Program-made: the position numbers and the translations under genes
In this document: piece after piece, positions 1 to 6,124 of the stretch
How positions within the stretch are numbered: position 1 is the first letter of the stretch
How the letters are laid out: each line of letters starts with the position of its first letter
Assembly (NCBI GenBank): GCA_016779015.1
Contig: JADHOK010000030.1
Coordinates: forward strand, 1 to 13,188
From: PS1 clade bacterium
GTDB lineage: Bacteria > Pseudomonadota > Alphaproteobacteria > RS24
Length of the DNA stretch: 13,188 nucleotides
Direction of reading: 5' to 3'
The notes under the pieces: model-generated
The model's input: the letters and a program-made list of their open reading frames with translations, nothing else
Databases searched by the model: none
What the model was told of the DNA's origin: nothing

Positions 1-620
1 CTGGCCCATTGCGGCGTTTTGTTTCTCGACGAATTGCCGGAGTTTTCGCGCCAGACTTTAGACGCGCTGCGCCAACCGGTCGAAACCGGTCGGGTCGATG
101 TGGCGCGGGCCAAAGCGCATGTCAGCTATCACGCGCGCTTTCAACTGGTGGCGGCGATGAACCCGTGCCGTTGCGGCCATGCCGATGATGCCAATCTGGC
201 GTGTCACCGCCTGCCTTTATGTCGGCAAGAATATTTAACGCGGCTGTCGGGGCCGCTGCTCGACCGCTTTGATATTCGCATCAATGTGCCGCCGGTGCCG
301 CTCTCGCAAATGATCGACGATGCCAAAGGCGAAGCCAGCGCCGATGTGGTGGTGCGGGTGGAGGTAGCGCAAACCGCACAAATGGCGCGGCAGGGTTGAA
401 TGCGCGTCTCGATGGCGAAGCGCTGCGCGAGTTGACAGCACCCGATGGCAAAGGACGCAAATTGCTCGACGCGGTGATTGCTGAAAGCGCGCTGACGGCG
501 CGCGGCTTTAATCGTATCTTACGGGTGGCGCGCTCATTGGCCGATTTGGCCGGACGCGGTGCGGTCGGCGAAACCGATATTGGGACGGCGCTGGTATGGC
601 GCGGTCACGACTTGCAATAA
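1..620 (+). pseudogene. comM: ComM/YifB-type Mg-chelatase-like AAA+ ATPase, 3' part, frameshifted
   Basis: This is the C-terminal part of a ComM family protein. In naturally competent bacteria ComM is a hexameric helicase that promotes branch migration during integration of transformed DNA; many non-competent bacteria also carry it. The gene enters the window already open in frame 1. Visible family features are the Walker B-like run VLFLDELPEF near the left edge, the AAMNPCRCGH segment with conserved cysteines, further cysteines (ACHRLPLC), and the arginine-finger region RLSGPLLDRFDI. Frame 1 ends at a TGA at 397-399, straight after MARQG. The family's C-terminal domain continues in frame 3 (LNARLDGEALREL onward) to a TAA at 618-620. 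One extra G in the GGG run at 393-395 would join both parts cleanly as RQGLNARL. It is either a recent pseudogene or a sequencing or assembly error. It converges on maeB with 8 bases between the stop codons. Confidence 0.85.
396..620 (+). CDS. comM: ComM C-terminal domain fragment (downstream of the frameshift)
   Basis: This is the frame-3 tail of the comM gene, about 74 codons. It matches the Mg-chelatase-like C-terminal helical domain: a degenerate start, then LTAPDGKGRKLLDAV, then the well-conserved LTARGFNRILRVARSLADLAG, which corresponds to the family's LSARxYHRxLRVARTIADL motif, and a short acidic helix with ALVWRG at the end. The only start codon at its head is the TTG at 396, with no ribosome binding site, so it is unlikely to be translated as a separate protein. 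Its conservation argues that the break is recent or artefactual, because no other stop codon or indel is visible in the tail. Confidence 0.7.
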   Translation: MNARLDGEALRELTAPDGKGRKLLDAVIAESALTARGFNRILRVARSLADLAGRGAVGETDIGTALVWRGHDLQ

Positions 621-628
621 CCGGATAA

Positions 629-2899
629 TTAAATGTTTTCGAGGCCGTAACCGGCAATCGCCGCCATGTTCAAGACCTCGGTCGCGGTGGCCCCGATGCG
701 CGCGATTTGCACCGGTCGCTCAAGGCCGATAAGAATTGGCCCGATAAGCGTCGCCTCGCCCAGCTCCTCCAACATTTTGGTCGAGATGGATGCCGAGTGA
801 ATGGCCGGCATAACCAGCACATTGGCCGGCTCGGTCAAGCGACAGAACGGATAGCGGGTCATGGCTTCGCGATTGAGCGCCACATCGGCGGCCATTTCGC
901 CCTCATATTCAAAATCGACACCGCGCTCATCCAGAAGCTTGACGGCCCCGCGCACATAGACCGAGCGGTCGCCCTCCGGATGACCAAAGGTCGAATAAGC
1001 CAGCATGGCGACGCGCGGTTCGTGGCCCAGCGCGCGCGCCGTCGCGGCGCTTTGGCAAGCAATATCGGCCAGCTCCTCGGCGCTTGGCATGTCAATGACA
1101 TTGGTGTCGGCGACCATAACCGTGCGTCCGCCGCGCGCGACCAACATCGAAACCCCCATAACGCGTTGGCCGGGGCGCGGGTCGATAACCTTCGAGACCT
1201 CTTCCAAGGTAACGGAATAAGAACGCGTGACACCGGTGACCATGGCATCGGCATCGCCGCGCGCCAGGGCGCAAGCCCCGAATATATTGCGGTCATTGGC
1301 GACCATACGCTGGCAATCGGGCATCAGGCGGCCGCGTCTTTGCAAGCGCTCATATAAAAAGGCGCTGTAATCATCAATGCGGTCGGAAGCGCGGGTGTCG
1401 CGAATTTCAATATCGCTGCGGTCATCAAGCCCCAGCGCTTTCATATTGTCGCGGACAATCTGTTGTGTGCCGATAAGAATTGGCTCGCCCAGACCCAAAT
1501 CCTTATAAGCAATGGCGGCGCGAATGACTTGTTCTTGCTCGCCTTCGGCAAAAATCATCCGCTTGGCGTTTTGCCGCGATTTATTCATGATGATTTGTAT
1601 CGAACTGGCGGTCGGGTCGAGGCGCGCTTTCAGACGGTTCTGATAAGCTTGCATATCGACAATCGGCGCACGGGCGACACCACTATCCATAGCGGCGCGC
1701 GCCACGGCGGGCGGAATTTCGCTGATAAGACGCGGGTCAAACGGCACAGGAATAATATAGCGCGGGCCAAAACGCGGGCGCTCGCCATCATAGGCGGCGG
1801 CCACCTCATCGGGCACATCCTCGCGCGCCAGCATGGCCAGCGCCTCAGCGCAGGCAATCTTCATCTGGTCATTAATCGTCGTCGCGCGCACATCCAAGGC
1901 CCCGCGGAAAATATACGGGAAACCCAAAACATTATTGACCTGATTGGGGTAATCCGAACGCCCGGTCGCCATAATGGCGTCGTCGCGAATGGCGGCAACT
2001 TCTTCGGGTGTAATCTCCGGGTCGGGATTGGCCATGGCGAAAATAATCGGGCTGTCGGCCATGGTGCGGACCATATCCTCGGTCACCGCGCCTTTCACCG
2101 AAAGGCCCAAAAACACATCGGCACCGTCCATCGCCTCAGCCAAGGAGCGCGCTTTGGTGTCGGCCGCATGGGCCGATTTCCACTGGTTCATGCCCTCTTT
2201 GCGCCCTTTATATATGACCCCTTTAGTGTCGCATAAAATCGCATTATCGGGAGCCACACCCATCGCTTTGATAAGCTCGAGACAGGCAATGCCGGCCGCG
2301 CCCGCGCCGTTGACGCAGACTTTAATATCCTTGATATCCTTGCCCGTCAGGTGCAGCGCATTGATGAGACCGGCGGCGCAGATAATTGCCGTGCCGTGCT
2401 GGTCGTCATGGAACACCGGAATGTCCATCAGCTCGCGCAATTGGCTTTCAATAATAAAGCAATCGGGCGCTTTAATGTCTTCGAGGTTAATGCCGCCAAA
2501 GCTCGGGCTGAAATGTTTGACCGCATCGACAAAAGCTTGCGGGTCTTCGGTGTCTATCTCGAGGTCGATGCTGTCGACATCGGCAAAGCGTTTGAACAAA
2601 ACCGCCTTGCCTTCCATGACCGGCTTGGAAGCCAGAGCGCCTAAATTGCCCAGCCCCAAAATCGCCGTGCCATTGGAAATCACCGCCACCATATTGCCGC
2701 GCGCCGTCAGGTCATAAGAGGCATCGGGGTTGTCGGCGATCGCCTTCACCGGCACGGCCACGCCCGGCGAATAGGCGAGCGACAGGTCCCGCTGGGTGGC
2801 CATCGGTTTGGTTGGGCTTATTTCAAGCTTGCCCGGCTTACCGCGTGCGTGGAAGCGTAAGGCTTCGTCATCGGTAAAACTTTTGTCCCCATCACTCAT
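629..2899 (-). CDS. maeB: NADP-dependent malic enzyme with C-terminal phosphotransacetylase-like domain
   Basis: This enzyme oxidatively decarboxylates malate to pyruvate with NADP reduction in the cytosol, linking the TCA cycle to gluconeogenesis and NADPH supply. From the chosen ATG the protein is 756 aa, close to E. coli MaeB (about 759). The malic N-terminal domain (about 9-155) has the tyrosine of LAYSPGVAVP (Tyr43), the lysine of VMEGKAVLF (Lys98) and the metal-binding EDIKAP (about 140-145). HDDQHGTA is at 164-171 and the nucleotide-binding NGAGAAG at about 197-203. SDYPNQVNNVLGFPYIF near 315-331 is typical of the family. From about 420 to the end lies a PTA_PTB domain (KRMIFAEGEQEQVIRAA, ANVLVMPAIHSASIS), which in this family is usually regulatory (acetyl-CoA sensing) rather than catalytic. 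The start was placed at the ATG at 2899 because MSDGDKSFTDDEALRFH matches usual family N-termini; an in-frame GTG at 2926 would add nine basic residues. It is divergent from mutS and convergent with comM. Confidence 0.95.
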   Translation of the reverse strand: MSDGDKSFTDDEALRFHARGKPGKLEISPTKPMATQRDLSLAYSPGVAVPVKAIADNPDASYDLTARGNMVAVISNGTAILGLGNLGALASKPVMEGKAVLFKRFADVDSIDLEIDTEDPQAFVDAVKHFSPSFGGINLEDIKAPDCFIIESQLRELMDIPVFHDDQHGTAIICAAGLINALHLTGKDIKDIKVCVNGAGAAGIACLELIKAMGVAPDNAILCDTKGVIYKGRKEGMNQWKSAHAADTKARSLAEAMDGADVFLGLSVKGAVTEDMVRTMADSPIIFAMANPDPEITPEEVAAIRDDAIMATGRSDYPNQVNNVLGFPYIFRGALDVRATTINDQMKIACAEALAMLAREDVPDEVAAAYDGERPRFGPRYIIPVPFDPRLISEIPPAVARAAMDSGVARAPIVDMQAYQNRLKARLDPTASSIQIIMNKSRQNAKRMIFAEGEQEQVIRAAIAYKDLGLGEPILIGTQQIVRDNMKALGLDDRSDIEIRDTRASDRIDDYSAFLYERLQRRGRLMPDCQRMVANDRNIFGACALARGDADAMVTGVTRSYSVTLEEVSKVIDPRPGQRVMGVSMLVARGGRTVMVADTNVIDMPSAEELADIACQSAATARALGHEPRVAMLAYSTFGHPEGDRSVYVRGAVKLLDERGVDFEYEGEMAADVALNREAMTRYPFCRLTEPANVLVMPAIHSASISTKMLEELGEATLIGPILIGLERPVQIARIGATATEVLNMAAIAGYGLENI

Positions 2900-3082
2900 T
2901 TTACGCGTCTTTCGAGTTTGCGGCACTTCTCTGGTAATTTCACTTCATCGGCTTTTAGGGCTTTGGCGTGCTAAAAACAAGGCACGGCAGGCAACAAAAA
3001 CAAAATAAATTCAACAGCTTTTTACCCATTCGGGGGCTCGCGGCCATGTCGCTTGCGCGCCCGCTTTGCTAGACTGGCCTCC
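2900..3082. promoter_or_regulatory. Divergent intergenic region between maeB and mutS
   Basis: These 183 bases separate the two divergent start codons and must hold promoters for both genes unless maeB starts at the GTG at 2926. The middle (about 2950-3030) is clearly richer in A and T than the surrounding genes. On the minus strand TTGTTT, a 17-base spacer and TAAAAG form a weak sigma70-like pair ahead of maeB, matching the consensus at only 3 and 4 of 6 positions. On the plus strand a TAGACT hexamer lies just before mutS. No operator palindrome or riboswitch fold was recognised. Confidence 0.4.
3070..3075 (+). promoter_or_regulatory. Candidate -10 element for a leaderless mutS transcript
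   Basis: TAGACT ends 7 bases before the mutS ATG at 3083, so transcription from it would begin at or next to the start codon. No Shine-Dalgarno-like purine run precedes this ATG (the last bases are GACTGGCCTCC), which fits a leaderless mRNA. A convincing -35 box is not visible: TTGCGC at 3053-3058 is only 11 bases away, and the hexamer at the correct distance is poor. Confidence 0.3.
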
Positions 3083-5929
3083 ATGTCAGCCGCCTCATCC
3101 AATCCAGAAAAAGCCAAATCCGGTGTCGCCGCCGAGAAGTCGGCGCAACCGACCCCGATGATGGCGCAATATTTTGAGATCAAGCAAGCGCATCCCGACG
3201 CGCTTTTGTTCTATCGCATGGGCGATTTTTACGAATTGTTTTTTGATGATGCGATTGCCGCGGCGGCGGCGCTCGATATCACTTTGACCCATCGCGGCAA
3301 GCATTTGGGCCAAGCCGTGCCGATGTGCGGCGTGCCTTATCACGCCAGCGAGGGTTATTTGCAGCGCCTGATTAAAGCCGGTTTCCGCGTCGCCATATGC
3401 GAGCAGACCGAAGATCCGGCGGAAGCCAAAAAGCGCGGTTCCAAATCAGTGGTGCGCCGCGATGTGGTGCGATTGGTAACGGCGGGCACGCTTTCGGAAG
3501 ACGCGCTATTGGATGCCAAAGCCGATAATTTTATCGCCGCTCTGGCGTGTCTGGGCAACACCGGCGGCACTGGAACTGGCACTGGCACTGGCACTGGTAC
3601 TGGCGCTAAAGCCAGCTGGGCTGTGGCGTGGGCCGATATGTCCACGGGTCAGTTTTTTGCCACCCGCGCCGACCGCGCAGCCTTGCCCGCATTGCTGGCG
3701 CGGCTCGCCCCGCGCGAGATTATCCTGCCCGATGCGGTGGCGGCGGCTTTTGACGAGACGCTGCGCGATGCTCTTGAAGTGGGGCCTGGGAGTGCGAATT
3801 GGAGTGCGAATTGGGATTTTGGAGCGCGCGGCGGCGTCAAAGAAACAAAACAAGGCGTGCCGATGTTGTCTCCGGTTGGCGATATTGCTTCACCGGCGGC
3901 GGGTGAAATGGTGCGCGCGCGGTTCGGCGTTGCGTGTCACGATGCGTTGGCGGGCGAAGGCAAGGCGGTCAATCTGGCATGCGCGCATGTGCTGGCCTAT
4001 TTTGACGCCACGCAATACGACACGCAAGTAAGCCTGCAAGCGCCGCGCCCCGAGACCGATGCGCAATTTATGGCTATCGATGCGGCGACGCGCACCAATT
4101 TGGAATTGAACCGAACCTTGACCGGCGCGCGCGACGGCTCTCTGCTGGCGACCCTTGACGCCACCGTCACCGCCGCCGGTGCACGCACTTTGGCGGCGCG
4201 GCTGAATGCACCACTGACCGATATGGCGGCGGTCAATGCGCGCCTCGATGCGGTGGCGGCGTTTGTCGATGCGCCGCAATTGGCAGCTGATGTGCGCGCG
4301 CAATTAAAAGCCACCCCGGATATGGTGCGCGCGTTGAACCGATTGGCGATGCAGCGCGGCGGCCCGCGCGATGTGCAAGCGATCGGTCTGGCGCTGCAGG
4401 CGGCGAGCCAAACCGTCGCGACGCTATTGGCCGCGACGCCCGAGAACTGCGGCGAATTGGCGACCCAAATCGAGGCCTTGGGTCAAGAAAGTCAAAAACT
4501 GAGCCCGTTGCGGGACCGTCTGGCGCAAGCGTTGGATGACACGCTGCCGCTCTTGGCGCGCGATGGCGGCTTTATCCGCGCCGGTTTTCACAGCGGTCTC
4601 GACGAGGCGCGCGCCCTGCGCGATGAAAGCCGCCGTGTTATCGCCGCTTTGCAAAATCGCTATGCCGAGGCGACCGGCATTAAAGCGCTGAAGATCAAAC
4701 ATAATGGCGTGCTCGGGTATCATATTGATGTGCCCGCCGCGCATGGCGATAAGCTGATGCGCGCACCGCATGACGCGACATTTATTCATCGCCAAACGCT
4801 GGCCAGTTCAGTGCGTTTTTCTTCCGCCGAGCTGGCCGCCTTGGCGGGGGAGATATCGCGCGCCGGCGAAACCGCTTTGGCGCTGGAGCTGGAATTGTTC
4901 GACACGTTAACGCAGGAGGTGTTGGCGGCGCGCCCCGGTCTCGAGCTTTTGGGCGAGGCGCTCGCCGTCACCGATGTCGCCGCCGCGTTGGCGATCATCG
5001 CGGTGCGCGCGCATTGGGCGCGTCCGCGGCTGTTTGACGATAGCCGCTTTATCATTGAGGGCGGTCGCCATCCGGTGGTTGAGGCGGCGCTTAAAGCGCA
5101 AAATGCCGGTCCGTTTATCGCCAATCCGTGCGCGCTCGATGCAAGCGGCGCGCTGGGGCCGCGCATGAGCTTGCTGACCGGCCCAAATATGGCCGGTAAA
5201 TCGACCTTTTTGCGGCAAAATGCGCTGCTCGCCATATTGGCGCAAATGGGCAGTTTTGTGCCCGCCACTGACGCCGCGATCGGCATTGTCGACCGCGTCT
5301 ATTCGCGCGTCGGCGCGGCCGATGATTTGGCGCGCGGGCGCTCGACTTTTATGGTCGAAATGGTCGAGACGGCGGCCATCCTCACAGGCGCGGGGCCGCG
5401 CGCTCTGGTTATCCTCGACGAGATTGGGCGCGGCACGGCGACTTTTGATGGTCTGTCTTTGGCTTGGGCGGCGGTTGAATATCTGCACGAGACGATTGGT
5501 TGCCGCACACTTTTCGCCACGCATTACCACGAATTGACGGCGCTGGCCGAGCGTCTGGACGGGCTGGCCAATGCCTCCATGCGGGTGCGCGAACATGAAG
5601 GCCGTCTGGTGTTTCTGCACGAGGTCGGGGCCGGCGCGGCCGACCGCTCTTATGGCATTCATGTCGCCGAGCTGGCCGGCCTGCCCGATAGCGTCACCCA
5701 AAGGGCGCGGCATGTGCTGGCGCAATTGGAAGAAAATAATGCCGCGAACCAAAAGACCAATGGCGGCGATTTGGCCGCCGCGCTGCCATTTTTTGAGGCG
5801 CGCCCCCCGGCACCGCCGCAAAGCGATGCGCTGCGTGACGCATTGACCACCATCGACCCTGACCGTCTAAGCCCGCGCGAGGCGTTGGATTGGCTGTACC
5901 GATTGCAGGAACTGGCCGATAAGGATTAG
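3083..5929 (+). CDS. mutS: DNA mismatch repair protein MutS
   Basis: MutS binds mismatches and small loops in newly replicated DNA and, with MutL, starts strand-specific repair. The protein is 948 aa from the ATG at 3083, longer than E. coli MutS (853). The mismatch-reading domain has the Phe-X-Glu motif in RMGDFYELF (Phe49, Glu51). The connector domain follows, then the lever and clamp, then the ABC-type ATPase: Walker A GPNMAGKST at 700-708, signature STFMVEM at 754-760, Walker B VILDEIGRG with Asp779 and Glu780, and the ATHYHE histidine motif (His814). The C-terminus SPREALDWLYRL is typical. The extra length comes from an Ala/Ser/Lys-rich N-terminal tail of about 25 residues, a Gly-Thr repeat at 162-175, a duplicated SANW near 236-243, and a stretch of about 25 residues after it. 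LPFF at 901-904 sits where related MutS proteins carry a DLPLF-like beta-clamp motif. An in-frame TTG at 3053 could extend the protein by ten residues but lacks a binding site. Confidence 0.97.
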   Translation: MSAASSNPEKAKSGVAAEKSAQPTPMMAQYFEIKQAHPDALLFYRMGDFYELFFDDAIAAAAALDITLTHRGKHLGQAVPMCGVPYHASEGYLQRLIKAGFRVAICEQTEDPAEAKKRGSKSVVRRDVVRLVTAGTLSEDALLDAKADNFIAALACLGNTGGTGTGTGTGTGTGAKASWAVAWADMSTGQFFATRADRAALPALLARLAPREIILPDAVAAAFDETLRDALEVGPGSANWSANWDFGARGGVKETKQGVPMLSPVGDIASPAAGEMVRARFGVACHDALAGEGKAVNLACAHVLAYFDATQYDTQVSLQAPRPETDAQFMAIDAATRTNLELNRTLTGARDGSLLATLDATVTAAGARTLAARLNAPLTDMAAVNARLDAVAAFVDAPQLAADVRAQLKATPDMVRALNRLAMQRGGPRDVQAIGLALQAASQTVATLLAATPENCGELATQIEALGQESQKLSPLRDRLAQALDDTLPLLARDGGFIRAGFHSGLDEARALRDESRRVIAALQNRYAEATGIKALKIKHNGVLGYHIDVPAAHGDKLMRAPHDATFIHRQTLASSVRFSSAELAALAGEISRAGETALALELELFDTLTQEVLAARPGLELLGEALAVTDVAAALAIIAVRAHWARPRLFDDSRFIIEGGRHPVVEAALKAQNAGPFIANPCALDASGALGPRMSLLTGPNMAGKSTFLRQNALLAILAQMGSFVPATDAAIGIVDRVYSRVGAADDLARGRSTFMVEMVETAAILTGAGPRALVILDEIGRGTATFDGLSLAWAAVEYLHETIGCRTLFATHYHELTALAERLDGLANASMRVREHEGRLVFLHEVGAGAADRSYGIHVAELAGLPDSVTQRARHVLAQLEENNAANQKTNGGDLAAALPFFEARPPAPPQSDALRDALTTIDPDRLSPREALDWLYRLQELADKD
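3566..3607 (+). repeat. In-frame hexanucleotide tandem repeat (GGCACT)n in mutS
   Basis: There are seven consecutive 6-base units in register with the mutS codons: GGCACT, GGAACT, GGCACT three times, GGTACT, GGCGCT. They encode GTGTGTGTGTGTGA. Three perfect copies sit in the middle and single substitutions mark the flanking units. The tract lies in the connector domain, between NFIAAL and WAVAWADMSTGQF, where homologues normally have a short turn. Gain or loss of units would keep the reading frame. Confidence 0.95.
3789..3812 (+). repeat. Perfect 12-bp tandem duplication in mutS
   Basis: GGAGTGCGAATT occurs twice in succession with no mismatch, giving the peptide GSANWSANWDFG. The final WDF corresponds to the conserved W-x-F motif of the connector/core boundary in MutS, so the duplication lies just ahead of a conserved element. 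The two copies are identical even at wobble positions, which points to recent slippage. Confidence 0.95.
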
Positions 5930-5974
5930 CGTCACCTTGGCAAAGCAGTGACCAAATGCCGGCCCAATGCCGAG

Positions 5975-6023
5975 TGAGTGCTGAATGAGTGCCAGCCGGG
6001 TGAGTGGCGAATGAGTGGCGAAT
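5975..6023. repeat. Degenerate GAGTG-type tandem repeats downstream of mutS
   Basis: Two 19-base copies, at 5975-5993 (TGAGTGCTGAATGAGTGCC) and 6001-6019 (TGAGTGGCGAATGAGTGGC), agree at 16 of 19 positions. Inside the second, the 11-base unit GAGTGGCGAAT is repeated perfectly in tandem at 6002-6012 and 6013-6023. The unit closely resembles the 12-bp GGAGTGCGAATT repeat inside mutS. Confidence 0.85.
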
Positions 6024-6048
6024 TGGAACAGGATTTGGCCACAATTCG
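6019..6048. repeat. Inverted repeat CGAATTG...CAATTCG upstream of glnD
   Basis: CGAATTG at 6019-6025 and its exact reverse complement CAATTCG at 6042-6048 are separated by 16 bases. The left arm is the end of the last GAGTG repeat unit and the right arm abuts the first CTATATC box. It could be a hairpin or a dimeric operator. No regulator can be named, and no T-run follows, so a terminator is unlikely. Confidence 0.4.
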
Positions 6049-6124
6049 TGCTATATCATTGAATCTATATCAAAGTGCTGAGAGGCCGCCCCAAACCGTT
6101 TGACGGCGGCAAAGAGAGTTTTCT

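Larger units (their letters stand above)
5930..6124. other. mutS-glnD intergenic spacer
   Basis: This 195-base stretch has no credible gene. It holds a weak 5-bp inverted repeat just after the mutS stop (GTCAC 5931-5935, GTGAC 5948-5952, with no T-run), degenerate GAGTG-type tandem repeats, a 7-bp inverted repeat, and two copies of CTATATCA (6051-6058 and 6065-6072), either of which could supply a -10 element for glnD. A GAATC at 6061-6065 is a potential GANTC (CcrM) methylation site. Base use is more A and T rich than in the flanking genes near 6040-6075. Confidence 0.6.

Noticed and set aside
1463..2236. 257-codon open frame on the plus strand inside maeB
   Set aside because: It lies fully antisense to the well-supported malic enzyme gene, has an Arg/His-rich composition typical of the reverse of GC-rich codons, and shows no known domain.
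3053..3055. TTG as an upstream start for mutS
   Set aside because: It would add ten residues with no ribosome binding site, and the ATG at 3083 fits the promoter position better.
3053..3075. TTGCGC...TAGACT as a complete sigma70 promoter for mutS
   Set aside because: The spacer is only 11 bases, far below the usual 16 to 18; only the -10 part was kept as a weak candidate.
4907..5821. 304-codon antisense open frame inside mutS
   Set aside because: It covers the MutS ATPase region in reverse and has the same shadow composition as other antisense frames.
5931..5952. Terminator after mutS formed by GTCAC and GTGAC
   Set aside because: The stem has five pairs with a 12-base loop and no T-run follows.
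5975..6023. CRISPR-like array in the mutS-glnD spacer
   Set aside because: The units are 11 to 19 bases and directly adjacent or nearly so, without unique spacers of even length, and no cas gene is nearby.
6036..6051. Possible sigma54 (NtrC-type) promoter TGGCC...GTGC ahead of glnD
   Set aside because: The GG and GC elements are one base too far apart; this spacing is strict for sigma54.
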